Shown: positions 48,968-60,842 of the stretch, piece by piece
Position numbering within the stretch: position 1 is the stretch's first letter
Layout: every line of letters begins with the position of its first letter
From: [Mycobacterium] fortunisiensis
Lineage (GTDB): Bacteria; Actinomycetota; Actinomycetes; Mycobacteriales; Mycobacteriaceae
Assembly: GCF_019050325.1 (NCBI RefSeq)
Contig: NZ_VOMB01000016.1
Location: 644,834 to 708,833 of the forward strand
DNA length: 64,000 bases
Direction: 5' to 3'
Position numbers and translations under genes: made by a program
The notes under the pieces: generated by a model
Told to the model about the DNA's origin: nothing
The model's database searches: none
The model's input: only the letters and a program-made list of their open reading frames with translations

Positions 48968-49900
48968 GTGCGTCTCGTCTTTGCCGGAACCCCGGAACCC
49001 GCCCTCCCGTCGTTGCAGCGGCTGATCGACTCGCCCCGCCACGATGTGGTCGCGGTGCTGACCCGACCGGACGCTGCCGCCGGACGACGTGGCAAGCCCG
49101 CCCCGTCACCGGTGGCCAAGCTCGCGCTCGAGCACGACATACCGGTGCTGCGACCGGCGAAGCCCAATTCCGACGAGTTCGTCGCCGAGCTGTCCGAGTT
49201 GGGCCCGGACTGCTGCGCCGTGGTCGCCTACGGCGCCCTGCTGAGTGAACGCCTGCTCGCGGTGCCCCGGCACGGCTGGGTCAACCTGCACTTCTCGTTG
49301 CTGCCGGCCTGGCGTGGTGCGGCGCCGGTGCAGGCGGCACTGGCGGCCGGTGACGAGGTGACCGGAGCGACGACGTTCCTGATCGAGCCGGCCCTGGATT
49401 CCGGCCCGGTGTACGGCGTGGTCACCGAGCGGGTACGCGACACCGACACCGCGGGTGAGCTGCTCGGCCGCCTTGCCGATTCGGGTGCGGCCCTGCTGGA
49501 ATCGACATTGGACGGCATCGCCGAGGGCGCACTGACGGCCGTGCCGCAGCCGGCCGACGGGGTCAGCCTGGCCCCGAAGATCACCGTGGAGTCGGCCCGG
49601 GTGCGCTGGGACCTGCCGGCCCATGTGATCGATCGCCAGATCCGGTCGGTCACCCCGAATCCCGGCGCCTGGACGATGATCGGGGATCTCCGCGTCAAGG
49701 TTGGGCCGGTCACCCTCGTCGAGGAGCCGGAAGATCCGTTGGCCCCCGGCGAAATCCGGGTCGGGCGCAACACCGTGTCGGTGGGTACGGCCTCGCATCC
49801 GGTACGGCTGGGCCAGATCCAGCCGCCGGGCAAGAAGCTGATGAATGCCGCCGACTGGGCCCGCGGCGCGCGGCTGGAGGAATCGGTGCGGGCATCATGA
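48968..49900 (+). CDS. fmt: Methionyl-tRNA formyltransferase
   Basis: 310 residues from GTG 48968. Formyl-transfer domain with [12 protein letters not shown] at the N-terminus and the catalytic stretch [17 protein letters not shown] (Asn, His; the Asp follows in ALDSGP); C-terminal OB-like tRNA-binding domain. Formylates initiator Met-tRNA. The stop overlaps rsmB (ATGA at 49897), same order as in other mycobacteria. Confidence 0.97.
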   Translation: MRLVFAGTPEPALPSLQRLIDSPRHDVVAVLTRPDAAAGRRGKPAPSPVAKLALEHDIPVLRPAKPNSDEFVAELSELGPDCCAVVAYGALLSERLLAVPRHGWVNLHFSLLPAWRGAAPVQAALAAGDEVTGATTFLIEPALDSGPVYGVVTERVRDTDTAGELLGRLADSGAALLESTLDGIAEGALTAVPQPADGVSLAPKITVESARVRWDLPAHVIDRQIRSVTPNPGAWTMIGDLRVKVGPVTLVEEPEDPLAPGEIRVGRNTVSVGTASHPVRLGQIQPPGKKLMNAADWARGARLEESVRAS

Positions 49901-51330
49901 GCAGGCCATCGAAGCGGCCGAATCCGTCGAACCGTGGCGATCGCCCCGACAAACCACCACGCAACCGCCAGCACCGGCGCACCCCGCTGGACCCTGCCCG
50001 TCGCGCCGCATTCGACGTGCTGCGCGCCGTCTCCGAGCGGGACTCCTACGCCAACCTGGCGTTGCCCGCACTGCTGCGGGAGCGGGGGATCGAGGGCCGT
50101 GACGCGGCCTTCGCCACGGAACTGACCTACGGCGCCTGTCGCACCCGGGGGCTGCTCGACGCGGTGATCGCCGCGGCGGCCGGGCGTCCGGCCGAGCAGA
50201 TCGACCCCGTCCTGCTCGACCTGTTGCGGCTGGGTACCTATCAGCTGCTGCGCACCCGGGTCGAACCGCACGCCGCGGTGTCCACCACCGTCGAGCAGGC
50301 CGGTATCGAATTCGATTCGGCCCGAGCCGGATTCGTCAACGGTGTGCTTCGGACGATCTCCCGCAGCACCGCGGAAGAATGGATGCAGCAGCTGGCGCCG
50401 CCGGCAGCCACCGATCCGGTCGGGCACGCCGCATTCCTGCACGCCCACCCGCGGTGGATCGCCCAGGCCTTCACCGACGCGCTGGGAGCCCGCGCGGGTG
50501 AGCTCGAGGCGCTGCTGAGAAGTGACGACGAGCGCCCGGTGGTGCACCTGGCGGCACGGCCCACCGCGCTGACCGCCGCCGAGCTCGCCGCACAGACCGA
50601 CGGCACCGTCGGTCGTTACTCGCCGTACGCCGTGTACCTGCCCGGCGGTGACCCGGGGCGGCTCGACGCGGTGCGTGAGGGGGCCGCCCAGGTCCAGGAC
50701 GAGGGCAGCCAGCTGGTGGCCCGCGCGCTGACCCTGGCCGAGCTCGACGGTCCGGACACCGGACGCTGGCTCGACCTGTGTGCCGGCCCGGGCGGCAAGA
50801 CCGCACTGCTGGCCGCGATCGGCGCAGCCTCGGGCGCCCGGGTCACCGCGGTCGAACCGGCGCCGCGGCGCGCCGAGTTGGTCGAGGACAACACCCGCGG
50901 GCTCGACGTCCCGGTACATCGCGTGGACGGGCGGGAGTCCGGTCTGCAGCCCGGTTTCGACCGGGTGCTGGTCGACGCCCCGTGCACCGGGTTGGGTGCG
51001 CTGCGCCGACGTCCGGAGGCACGCTGGCGCCGTCAGCCAGGTGACGTCCCCGGCCTGGCGAAATTGCAGCGTGAGCTGCTCGCCTCAGCCATCGCACTGA
51101 CCCGTCCCGGTGGCGTGGTGCTCTATGCCACGTGCTCGCCACATCTGGCCGAGACCGTTGGGGTGGTGGCCGACGCCGTGCGCCGGTATCCGGTGACGCA
51201 GCTGGACACCCGGGAGTTGTTTGCCCCCACCGACGATCTCGGCGATGGTCCGCATGTCCAGTTGTGGCCACACCGGCATGGCACCGATGCGATGTTTGCG
51301 GCAGCCCTGAAAGTCGGGAAAGTAGGCTGA
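49897..51330 (+). CDS. rsmB: 16S rRNA (cytosine-967-C5)-methyltransferase
   Basis: 477 residues. N-terminal NusB-like helical domain (about 28-150) and a SAM-dependent methyltransferase domain with CAGPGGKTA (about 294-302), [15 protein letters not shown] (motif IV) and YATCSPH holding the catalytic Cys (motif VI). Basic extension at the N-terminus ([15 protein letters not shown]). Known in M. tuberculosis as Fmu (Rv1407). Confidence 0.96.
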   Translation: MSRPSKRPNPSNRGDRPDKPPRNRQHRRTPLDPARRAAFDVLRAVSERDSYANLALPALLRERGIEGRDAAFATELTYGACRTRGLLDAVIAAAAGRPAEQIDPVLLDLLRLGTYQLLRTRVEPHAAVSTTVEQAGIEFDSARAGFVNGVLRTISRSTAEEWMQQLAPPAATDPVGHAAFLHAHPRWIAQAFTDALGARAGELEALLRSDDERPVVHLAARPTALTAAELAAQTDGTVGRYSPYAVYLPGGDPGRLDAVREGAAQVQDEGSQLVARALTLAELDGPDTGRWLDLCAGPGGKTALLAAIGAASGARVTAVEPAPRRAELVEDNTRGLDVPVHRVDGRESGLQPGFDRVLVDAPCTGLGALRRRPEARWRRQPGDVPGLAKLQRELLASAIALTRPGGVVLYATCSPHLAETVGVVADAVRRYPVTQLDTRELFAPTDDLGDGPHVQLWPHRHGTDAMFAAALKVGKVG

Positions 51331-51335
51331 TCGCC

Positions 51336-52013
51336 ATGGCAGAACCGCTCATCGCCCCGTCCATCCTGTCCGCGGATTTCGCGCGACTGTCCGACGAGGT
51401 CGCCGCGGTGGCCGGGGCCGACTGGCTGCACGTCGACGTGATGGACAACCACTTCGTGCCCAACCTCACCCTCGGCCTGCCGGTGGTCGAGTCCCTGCTC
51501 AAGGTCACCGACATCCCGATGGACTGCCATCTGATGATCGAGCAGCCCGAACGCTGGGCCCCGCCGTACGCCGAGGCGGGCGCCTACAACGTGACGTTCC
51601 ACGCCGAGGCGACCGACAACCCGATCGGGGTGGCCCGCGATATCCGTGCCGCCGGCGCCAAGGCCGGCCTGTCGGTGAAGCCGGGTACCTCACTGGAGCC
51701 GTACCTGGAGATCCTCAAGGAGTTCGACACGCTGCTGGTGATGTCGGTGGAGCCCGGGTTCGGCGGGCAGAAATTCATCCCGGAGGTGCTCTCGAAGGTG
51801 CGTACCGCACGGCGCCTCGTCGACTCCGGTGAGCTCACCGTTCTCGTCGAAATCGACGGCGGTATCAACGCCGACACCATCGAGCAGGCAGCCGAGGCGG
51901 GGGTGGACTGCTTCGTCGCAGGGTCCGCGGTATACAGCGCGGCCGATCCGGCCGCCGCGGTGAAATCGCTGCGACAGCAGGCCGTGAGCCACTCCAGACA
52001 CCTCACGCTATGA
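51336..52013 (+). CDS. rpe: Ribulose-phosphate 3-epimerase
   Basis: 225 residues from ATG 51336. TIM barrel with [23 protein letters not shown] and [12 protein letters not shown]; metal-binding His/Asp residues are in HVDVMD, CHLMI and EIDGGI. Interconverts ribulose 5-phosphate and xylulose 5-phosphate. Starts 5 bp after rsmB, and its stop overlaps ribD (ATGA at 52010). Confidence 0.97.
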   Translation: MAEPLIAPSILSADFARLSDEVAAVAGADWLHVDVMDNHFVPNLTLGLPVVESLLKVTDIPMDCHLMIEQPERWAPPYAEAGAYNVTFHAEATDNPIGVARDIRAAGAKAGLSVKPGTSLEPYLEILKEFDTLLVMSVEPGFGGQKFIPEVLSKVRTARRLVDSGELTVLVEIDGGINADTIEQAAEAGVDCFVAGSAVYSAADPAAAVKSLRQQAVSHSRHLTL

Positions 52014-53011
52014 CCGCCGAGGCCATGATGCGCTCGGCGATCGAACAGGCCGAGCAGGTCAAGGGCACCACCTACCCCAATCCGCCGGTCGGCGCCGTGA
52101 TCGCCGACTGCGACGGGCAGATCGTCGGGGTCGGCGGGACACAACCCACCGGCGGCCCACACGCCGAGGTGGTGGCGTTGCGCGCGGCCGGCGACCGGGC
52201 CAAGGGCGGTGCCGCCTACGTCACCCTGGAACCCTGCAATCACCACGGTCGGACCCCGCCCTGCGTGGATGCGCTTCTGGCGGCTGGGATCTCGTCGGTC
52301 AACTACGCGGTGTCCGATCCGAATCCCGCGGCCGCGGGCGGGGCACAACGGCTCACCGAATCCGGTGTCACGGTCGCTGCCGGCCTGCTGGCCGAGGAGG
52401 TTGCGCAGGGGCCGCTGCGGGAGTGGTTACACAAGCAGCGCACCGGATTGCCGCACGTCACTTGGAAATTCGCCACCAGCGTGGACGGCCGCAGCGCGGC
52501 GGCCGATGGTTCGAGCCAGTGGATCACCAGCGAGGCGGCCCGCGCGGACGTGCATCGCAAGCGGGCCGCCGCCGATGCCATCGTGGTGGGCACCGGGACG
52601 GTGTTCGTCGACGACCCCACGCTGACCGCGCGCCACGGCGACGGCACGCTCACCAGCCATCAGCCCATGCGGGTCGTGGTGGGCATGCGTGAGGTGTCAC
52701 CAGATGCCAAGGTGCTCAACGACGATTCGAACACCATGCTGATCCGCACGCACGATCCGCACGAGGTGATGCGGTCACTGGGGGACCGGACCGACGTGCT
52801 GCTCGAGGGTGGACCCACCCTGGCCGGGGCGTTCCTGCGGGCCGGCGTGGTGAACCGGATTCTGGCGTATGTCGCCCCGATCCTGTTGGGCGGACCCATC
52901 ACCGCGGTCGATGACATCGGGGTGCCCAGCATCGGGCACGCGCAGCGGTGGAGATTCGACGGCATCGTGCCCATCGGACCCGATGTCCGGCTGAGCCTGG
53001 TGCCCGGCTGA
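52010..53011 (+). CDS. ribD: Bifunctional riboflavin deaminase/reductase
   Basis: 333 residues. N-terminal cytidine-deaminase-like domain with zinc ligands in GPHAEVVAL and the [10 protein letters not shown] stretch; C-terminal reductase domain from about 145 with [14 protein letters not shown] and [12 protein letters not shown]. Second and third steps of riboflavin synthesis from GTP. Other rib genes follow after the transporter/lipoprotein pair. Confidence 0.96.
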   Translation: MTAEAMMRSAIEQAEQVKGTTYPNPPVGAVIADCDGQIVGVGGTQPTGGPHAEVVALRAAGDRAKGGAAYVTLEPCNHHGRTPPCVDALLAAGISSVNYAVSDPNPAAAGGAQRLTESGVTVAAGLLAEEVAQGPLREWLHKQRTGLPHVTWKFATSVDGRSAAADGSSQWITSEAARADVHRKRAAADAIVVGTGTVFVDDPTLTARHGDGTLTSHQPMRVVVGMREVSPDAKVLNDDSNTMLIRTHDPHEVMRSLGDRTDVLLEGGPTLAGAFLRAGVVNRILAYVAPILLGGPITAVDDIGVPSIGHAQRWRFDGIVPIGPDVRLSLVPG

Positions 53012-53125
53012 TCCGAAACCCCCACCGCAGGTTCCCGGCCCGACCCCACATTGATCGGTACCCTCGTACCAGAGCGCGTTCACTGCCGAATGTGCGCCAG
53101 GTGGACACCAGCAAAGGATGCGCCC

Positions 53126-53281
53126 ATGACCGCACTGCAGGACTGGCTCACGCTCCCGGCCTCGACGCCCCGCACCATCCGGGCCCTGGTATGTGTCCCG
53201 CTGCGCATCGTGTTGCCCAGCCGGCCGGATACGGCCGACCGGGCACCACGATTGCTCAGTCCCGGGCTGGAACGTTGCTGA
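53126..53281 (+). CDS. Possible 51-residue small protein
   Basis: Short frame in the 283-bp gap between ribD and the convergent MFS gene: ATG 53126 preceded by AAAGGATG, 51 codons (MTALQDWLTLPAS... ending PGLERC), with a Leu/Val/Pro-rich middle. No family recognised. The gap otherwise shows nothing. It could be a conserved micro-protein or chance. Confidence 0.3.
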   Translation: MTALQDWLTLPASTPRTIRALVCVPLRIVLPSRPDTADRAPRLLSPGLERC

Positions 53282-53294
53282 ACCGCTGAACCGA

Positions 53295-54962
53295 TCAGCC
53301 CGGCGGACGTCCCGGCGGGCGTTGCTCCGGTAGCCGGACCGTCTCGCCGGCAGGCTGTCCCTGCAATTGCCCAGTGGGCAGGTCCAGCAGCTCGGTCGGG
53401 GGATCGCCGGCATCGGCACCGCCCGCGGGCGGCCCGGCCAGCTCGTCGGCGTGGACGTTGCGCGCGGCGATCAGCAGGCCCAGCACCGCGCCCACCACGC
53501 AGACGATCGCGGTGATGCCGAACATGTCGCCGTACATCGACACATACGCCTCGCGATAGCGGGTCGCCTGGGACGCCAGCCGCTCGGACAGCGACATGTC
53601 GCTGGTGTTCGCCGCCGCCGACAGGTGGGCCAGGTGCTGGTTGAAGCGGTACAGGCCCCACGCGGACAGCGCCGCCATGCCGATCAGCATGCCGATCATC
53701 CGGGCCACCACGACGAAGGCCGAGGCGATGCCGTGCTGGGCGGCGGGCACCACGCGCAGCGTGGCCGAGGTGAGCGGTGCGATCACCAAGCCCAAGCCGA
53801 AGCCCACGAGGGCCAGATCGGTATCGAGCACCGGCAACCGGAACAGGATCAGGTCGTGATACTCGTTGAGCACGGTGATCGACCATTTGGTGATCAGCCA
53901 GAAGCCGCCCGCGGCGATCATCAGGCCGGCGAAGCTGACGATGCGGTCCCCGAGGCGGGTGGCGATCCAGCCGCCGATCAGCGCGCCGATCGGCAGCGCG
54001 ATCAAGAACCGCAGCAGCAGGAACGCCGCGTCGTACTTGTCCTTGCCGAGCACGCCCTGACCGAACAACTCGACGTTGACCAGGGTGACCATCAGCGCTG
54101 CGCCGGTGCACAGCGAGGCGGCCAGCGCGGCCAGGAACGGTCCGAATTTCACCCCTGCGGGTTCGATCAGCCGGGTCCGGGCCACCTTCTCCCAGACGAA
54201 GAAGGCGATGGTGGCCACCAGCGCCCCGATCAGAACGGGCAGGCCCCAACTGGGCAGCACCTGCTTGCCGTCCGGTTCGGGGTTGTACAGGCCGACGACG
54301 GCCAGGCCCAACGCGATCGCCAGCAGGAGGCCGCCGGTGACATCGACCTTCTCGGGATGCTCAGTGGGCTCCTTGCCCGGCAGGCTGAAATGGATCATCA
54401 CCATGGCGATGACCGCCAGCGGCACGTTGATCCAGAACACGGCCTGCCAGTGGTGGAACAGCGCCACCGCACCGATGCCGTACAGCGGGCCCAGCACACT
54501 GCCGAACTCCTGCGCGGCGCCGACCCCGCCCAGTACCGCCGCCCGGTTGTGGGCGGCCCACAGATCGGCCGCCAGCGCCAGCGTCACCGGCAACAGCGCC
54601 CCACTCGCGGTGCCCTGCACCACGCGGCCGATCACCAGCATGGTCAGGTCGCTGGACAGGGCCGTGACCACGGAGCCGATCGCGAAGCCGGCCAGGCCGA
54701 CCTGGATCAGCATCTTGCGGCCGAACCGGTCCGAGGCCCGGCCCAGCAGCGGCATCGCCGCGATGTAGCCCAGCAGGTACCCGGTGATGATCGGGGTGAC
54801 CTGCTGGATCTTGTTTATCGCGATACCGACGTCGGACATGATGTCGGTCATGATCGTGACCACGACGTAGGTGTCGAGGGCGCCGAGCAGCACGGCGAGA
54901 CTGCCCGCGCTGATCGCGATGCCGCGGTTGCGGCCGCGGCTCACCGATTCGGTGACCGACAT
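53295..54962 (-). CDS. P55-type MFS lipid exporter
   Basis: 555 residues with about 14 hydrophobic segments; motif A as [11 protein letters not shown] (loop 2-3), a motif C-like GPLYGIG, and a long loop after helix 9 to 10. The last 50 residues are Pro/Gly-rich. Homologue of Rv1410c, which works with LprG to move triacylglycerol and glycolipids through the periplasm and supports drug tolerance. The start overlaps the lprG stop by one base (TGATG), matching the conserved lprG-p55 operon. Confidence 0.94.
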   Translation of the reverse strand: MSVTESVSRGRNRGIAISAGSLAVLLGALDTYVVVTIMTDIMSDVGIAINKIQQVTPIITGYLLGYIAAMPLLGRASDRFGRKMLIQVGLAGFAIGSVVTALSSDLTMLVIGRVVQGTASGALLPVTLALAADLWAAHNRAAVLGGVGAAQEFGSVLGPLYGIGAVALFHHWQAVFWINVPLAVIAMVMIHFSLPGKEPTEHPEKVDVTGGLLLAIALGLAVVGLYNPEPDGKQVLPSWGLPVLIGALVATIAFFVWEKVARTRLIEPAGVKFGPFLAALAASLCTGAALMVTLVNVELFGQGVLGKDKYDAAFLLLRFLIALPIGALIGGWIATRLGDRIVSFAGLMIAAGGFWLITKWSITVLNEYHDLILFRLPVLDTDLALVGFGLGLVIAPLTSATLRVVPAAQHGIASAFVVVARMIGMLIGMAALSAWGLYRFNQHLAHLSAAANTSDMSLSERLASQATRYREAYVSMYGDMFGITAIVCVVGAVLGLLIAARNVHADELAGPPAGGADAGDPPTELLDLPTGQLQGQPAGETVRLPEQRPPGRPPG

Positions 54963-55672
54963 CAGGAAGCGGGCTTGGTGACGTTGACCTGCTTGCCCCA
55001 GTCAGACAGCGTCATCGTGACGCTGTTTCCCGGCGTCGGTTCCAGCTTGGCCTGCAGCAGGCTGTGGTCACCGTCCTCGGTGATCCACGCGGTGCCCGGG
55101 ACCGGGCCGGTGGCCTTGAGCTGCGGGGCGATCTTGTTGACCGCGTCGGCGCTGACGGTGCCGGTGATCCGGACGGCCTCGGTGCCGTTGATCGCCTCAC
55201 GGCCGTCGGCCTTGGCGTCGCTGAAATTGCCGAGCAGGTTGGCCAGCCCGGTCTCGGGGTTGAGGATGGCCGAGATGTCGTAGACCTTTTCCGCCGGCCC
55301 GTAATTGGACAGCGGGTCACCCGGGGTCAGCGCGGCGTACAGGTCGCCACCGGAGACGACGAACTTGGCGTCGGCGAGTTTCTGCCCCATGAAGATGAGG
55401 TCGGCGGTGCCCTCGGCGGCCACCTCGGGGGCGTTCGTCAGGTCACCGTCGAGCTTCTCCAGGGGAAGCCCGTCGACCTTGCCCTGCACGGTCAGCAGCA
55501 GGTGGACGCTCTGCTGGGCCTTGGTGCTGGCCGCCGATTCCTGCAGCAGCGTGGCTGCCTCCGGGAGCGGGGCCGTCGACTCCTCCGATGACGAACAGCC
55601 CGCGACAAGCGCGGCTGCGGCGAAAAGAACTGCGAGTAAGGACTGGACTGCGAACCGTGGGCGCCTCTGCAT
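54962..55672 (-). CDS. lprG: Lipoprotein LprG, glycolipid/triacylglycerol carrier
   Basis: 236 residues from ATG 55672 (MQRRPRF), the family length. Signal peptide with lipobox LVAGC (Cys about 26). The mature part is the LppX/LprG half-barrel whose cavity holds acyl chains, with repeats such as [14 protein letters not shown] and [12 protein letters not shown]. Partner of the following MFS exporter. It is divergent from ribE with 71 bp between starts. Confidence 0.94.
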   Translation of the reverse strand: MQRRPRFAVQSLLAVLFAAAALVAGCSSSEESTAPLPEAATLLQESAASTKAQQSVHLLLTVQGKVDGLPLEKLDGDLTNAPEVAAEGTADLIFMGQKLADAKFVVSGGDLYAALTPGDPLSNYGPAEKVYDISAILNPETGLANLLGNFSDAKADGREAINGTEAVRITGTVSADAVNKIAPQLKATGPVPGTAWITEDGDHSLLQAKLEPTPGNSVTMTLSDWGKQVNVTKPAS

Positions 55673-55743
55673 GACTGCATCGTAGAGGCTCGCCGGGTTG
55701 GGCGTTTTCTCCAAGTCGAAGAAGACTGAATAGTCTGGTCGGC

Positions 55744-56343
55744 GTGTTCACCGGAATCGTTGAAGAGCTGGGTGTCCTGGTCGACAAGGCGGAGCTGACG
55801 GACGCCGCCCGGTTCACCATCCGCGGGCCCGTGGTCACCGCCGACGCGGGCCACGGCGACTCGATCGCGGTGAACGGCGTCTGTCTGACCGTGGTCGACG
55901 TGCTGCCCGACGGTGCGTTCACCGCCGACGTGATGGGGGAGACGCTCAATCGGTCCAGCCTGGGCGCGGTCGGGGTGGGCAGCCAGGTCAACCTGGAGCG
56001 TGCCGCCGCCGTCAACAGTCGTCTCGGCGGCCACATCGTGCAGGGCCATGTCGACGGCACCGGCACTGTGATTTCGCGCACCCCGCACGAGCACTGGGAA
56101 GTGGTGCGCATCGGGCTGCCCGCGACCCTGTCGCGCTACGTGGTGGAAAAGGGCTCCATCACCGTCGACGGGGTTTCGCTGACGGTGTCTGCCGTGGGTG
56201 ACGACTGGTTCGAGGTGTCGTTGATCCCCACCACGCGTGAGCTCACCACACTGGGCCAGGCCGCCGTTGGGGCCACGGTGAACCTCGAGGTCGACATCAT
56301 CGCCAAATATGTGGAACGGCTGATAGCCGGTCCCGGTGAGTAA
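55744..56343 (+). CDS. ribE: Riboflavin synthase alpha chain
   Basis: 199 residues from GTG 55744 (MFTGIVEELG, the hallmark start). Two tandem lumazine-binding halves (NGVCLTVVD near 39-47 and DGVSLTVSAV near 140). Converts two 6,7-dimethyl-8-ribityllumazine molecules to riboflavin. No FMN riboswitch is visible in the short divergent spacer. In M. tuberculosis this gene is called ribC (Rv1412). Confidence 0.96.
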   Translation: MFTGIVEELGVLVDKAELTDAARFTIRGPVVTADAGHGDSIAVNGVCLTVVDVLPDGAFTADVMGETLNRSSLGAVGVGSQVNLERAAAVNSRLGGHIVQGHVDGTGTVISRTPHEHWEVVRIGLPATLSRYVVEKGSITVDGVSLTVSAVGDDWFEVSLIPTTRELTTLGQAAVGATVNLEVDIIAKYVERLIAGPGE

Positions 56344-56440
56344 GAGCTGGCAATAACCGCTGGATGCCGGTGGTTCATACTGGAGTCGGCATATGGTCCC
56401 GCATTGGGGATCTGGCATGAGAACAGGCAAGGTGGCGCAG

Positions 56441-58245
<1,805 letters not shown>

Positions 58246-58252
58246 CTCAGCG

Positions 58253-58717
58253 ATGACGGACGAGAAGACGGCGCAAACCTGGGACCTGGAGGTTCGGCCA
58301 TACCGGACACCCATTTTCGCCTACGGCGCGGCACTGATCATCCTGCTGGCCCACATCGCGGTCGGCGTGCTCCTGAAGGTGGGATCCACCGGGGTGTTGT
58401 TCCAGACCTCCGACCAGGTGGCGATCGCCTTGCTGGGGGCGATCATCGCCGGGGCGGTCCTGATGTTCGCCCGGCCGCGGCTGCGAGTGGGCCCCTCGGG
58501 CGTCGCGGTGCGGAACCTATTGAGCTTCAAGGTGATTCCCTGGCCCGAGGTGCTCGGGGTGTCGTTCCCGGCCGGAGCGCGCTGGGCCCGGCTCGATCTC
58601 CCCGACGACGAGTACATCCCGGTGATGGCGATCCAGGCGATCGACAAGGGGCGTGCCGTGCAGGCGATGGACAAGGTGCGGGACCTGGTGGGCCGGTACC
58701 GCGCCGAACTCGGCTGA
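58253..58717 (+). CDS. Small membrane protein with PH-like domain
   Basis: 154 residues from ATG 58253. Two transmembrane helices (about 27-47 and 60-82), then a PH-like (bPH2-type) domain: RLRVGPSGVAVRNLLSFKVIPWPEVLGVSF and a C-terminal helix. Same length and place as M. tuberculosis Rv1417. Function unknown; its constant link to ribH suggests co-expression only. It ends 8 bp from the convergent ggt stop. Confidence 0.85.
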   Translation: MTDEKTAQTWDLEVRPYRTPIFAYGAALIILLAHIAVGVLLKVGSTGVLFQTSDQVAIALLGAIIAGAVLMFARPRLRVGPSGVAVRNLLSFKVIPWPEVLGVSFPAGARWARLDLPDDEYIPVMAIQAIDKGRAVQAMDKVRDLVGRYRAELG

Positions 58718-58725
58718 CGCGGTCC

Positions 58726-60792
58726 TCAGCCGGTGTCGCCCAGCACCAGTCCCTCGCGGCGGGGGTCGGCGCCACCGGACCAACCCGTGGGCGTGCGGGT
58801 CAGCGCGGACAGACCGCTGGACTGATCGGACAGCGAAACCTGATGTCCCAGAGCGCGTAGACCCTCGACCAACTGATCACGGTCGCCGTTGGCGACCGTG
58901 TCGACCAACGGATGCTCGCCGCCGATATTGGTGACGGGCGTATTGGCTGCGCCGAAATCGATCATCGACACCGCCTGCTGTGGATCCAGGTTCCAATCCA
59001 TGATCCCGACAAGGGTTTTCACCACATACTGGATGATGACCGAGCCGCCCGGGGAGCCCAGCACCGCGTACAGCGGGCCGCGTTGCAGGCCGGTCTTGTC
59101 GAACACCAGGGTCGGTGACATCGTGCTGCGCGGCCGCTTGCCGGGTTGAACACGGTTGGGCACTGGCAGACCCTCGGTGCTGGTCGGTTCGGCGGAGAAA
59201 TCGGTGAGTTGGTTGTTCAGCAGAAAGCCGTCGACCATGTGGAACGAACCGAACGCCGACTCGATGCTGGTGGTCAGCGACGCCGCATTGCCGAAGCTGT
59301 CGATCACGCTGATCTGGCTGGTGCCGTGCTCGGGCGCGGGGGGGATGGTCAGCGGGGGGCCGAACCCGCCGGGCGCTGCGGTGCCCATCGTGTGGTCGCG
59401 TGAGATCAAGGCGGCCCGGCCGGTGAGGTAGGCGCTGTCGAGTAGCGCGTCAGGCGATCCGCCGGGCAGCGGAACGAAATCTGTGTCGGCGATGTAGCGG
59501 TCGCGGTCGGCATAGGCCAGCCGCTCGGCCTCCGAGATCAGGTGCACGCCGGTGACCGACGGATGGCCGCCGTTCAGGTCGACCCGGGCCGGCTTGTAAT
59601 TGCTCATCGGAAAGTGTTCGAGCATGCCCAGGGTGGCGGCCACCGCAACACCACCGGAGGACGGCGGCGGCATCCCGCAGATCTCGTGGCCACGGTAGGT
59701 GGTGCACAGCGGGTCACGGCGTTTGACCGCGTAGCCGGCCAGATCCTGCTCGGTCAGCACGCCCGGGGTCCGGCCGCCACCGGTGTCGGCGGCCGTGGCC
59801 ACGATCGCGCGGGCGATGTCACCGGTGTAGAAGGCCTGGGCACCCTCGGATGCGATGGCGCCCAGGGTTTTCGCGTAGGCCGGGTTTGTCATCCGGGTGC
59901 CGACAGGTTTGGGGCTGCCATCCGGGTTGAGGAAGTATGCGGCTGCGGCGGGATCGAGGCGGAGCGGGACGGCGGCATCGTGGATCGCCGCGGCCAGCCG
60001 TGGACTGACGTCGAACCCGCGATCGGCCAGCGATACCGCCGGATCGAACAGTTCCCGCCACGGTGTCGTCCCGAACTGCCGGTGGGCGTCGTCGAGCAAC
60101 CGCACGATGCCCGGGACCCCGATGGAGCGTCCGGATGACCGGGCATCGGGCCGGGGCGGGGTGCGCTCGGTCTCGGATATCCAGCGCAGATAGTTCTCGG
60201 TCGCCGCTGCCGGAGCGGTCTCGCGTCCGTCGTAGGCGTGCACCGCATTCGCCGCGGCGTCGTAGTACAGCAGGAACCCGCCGCCGCCGAGCCCGGAGGA
60301 CTGGGGTTCGACGAGGCCCAGCACGGCCTGTGCGGTCACCACGGCGTCGACGGCGGTGCCACCGTCGCGCAGCACCTTGCAGGCGGCCTCCGAGGCCACG
60401 GGATTGGCGGTGGCCACGGCGTAGGTGGAGGTGCGGACCACCGTCATGTCGCTGCGGTAGCCGGTGCCGATCTCGGGGGAGGTGGCCAGGTCGTGGGTCG
60501 GCGGGGCCGACGGTTGGGCGTGGGTCGGCGGGGCCGACGGTTGGGCTTGGGTCGGCGGGGCCGACGGTTGGGCTTGGGTCGGCGGGGCCGAAGGTTGAGC
60601 CTGTCTCGGCGGCAGCGGTGCGGGTGGGGGTTTGGCCACCGGGGTGCCGTTGGACACGATCCGGCACGGTCCGTTTTCGCTCTGCGCCGGGCGTCTGCTG
60701 TGACCTGCACATCCGGCAAGGACGGCGGCGAAGGCCACCGCGAAGACACTGAGCAGGGCGATGACCGAACGGGTGGACGCCAGCAACCGCAC
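58726..60792 (-). CDS. ggt: Gamma-glutamyltransferase lipoprotein
   Basis: 688 residues from GTG 60792. Lipobox VLAGC (Cys28) for membrane anchoring. A Pro-rich linker (about 52-98) carries four to five QPSAPPT(Q/H)A repeats, encoded by a 27-bp tandem repeat. The enzyme domain follows: [25 protein letters not shown], and the autocleavage nucleophile Thr in [11 protein letters not shown] that becomes the N-terminus of the small subunit; [12 protein letters not shown] is the lid/active-site stretch. Cleaves gamma-glutamyl bonds such as in glutathione-like peptides. In M. tuberculosis this place holds lprH and Rv1419 instead, so it is a lineage-specific replacement. Confidence 0.92.
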   Translation of the reverse strand: MRLLASTRSVIALLSVFAVAFAAVLAGCAGHSRRPAQSENGPCRIVSNGTPVAKPPPAPLPPRQAQPSAPPTQAQPSAPPTQAQPSAPPTHAQPSAPPTHDLATSPEIGTGYRSDMTVVRTSTYAVATANPVASEAACKVLRDGGTAVDAVVTAQAVLGLVEPQSSGLGGGGFLLYYDAAANAVHAYDGRETAPAAATENYLRWISETERTPPRPDARSSGRSIGVPGIVRLLDDAHRQFGTTPWRELFDPAVSLADRGFDVSPRLAAAIHDAAVPLRLDPAAAAYFLNPDGSPKPVGTRMTNPAYAKTLGAIASEGAQAFYTGDIARAIVATAADTGGGRTPGVLTEQDLAGYAVKRRDPLCTTYRGHEICGMPPPSSGGVAVAATLGMLEHFPMSNYKPARVDLNGGHPSVTGVHLISEAERLAYADRDRYIADTDFVPLPGGSPDALLDSAYLTGRAALISRDHTMGTAAPGGFGPPLTIPPAPEHGTSQISVIDSFGNAASLTTSIESAFGSFHMVDGFLLNNQLTDFSAEPTSTEGLPVPNRVQPGKRPRSTMSPTLVFDKTGLQRGPLYAVLGSPGGSVIIQYVVKTLVGIMDWNLDPQQAVSMIDFGAANTPVTNIGGEHPLVDTVANGDRDQLVEGLRALGHQVSLSDQSSGLSALTRTPTGWSGGADPRREGLVLGDTG
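60497..60604. repeat. 27-bp tandem repeat (four copies) in ggt
   Basis: Units begin at 60497, 60524, 60551 and 60578, each starting GTCGGCGGGGCCGA; the copies are almost identical. In frame, each adds nine residues to the Pro-rich linker, so copy-number change would lengthen or shorten the spacer between lipid anchor and enzyme without a frameshift. Confidence 0.9.
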
Positions 60793-60842
60793 AGTTCGAC
60801 GGTAGCGGAGTTCGGTCGGATCGCGGCAGTAACCTGGAAACC

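Noticed and set aside
55673..56440. FMN riboswitch for the rib genes
   Set aside because: The spacers before ribE and ribBA are under 100 bp and show no conserved RFN elements.
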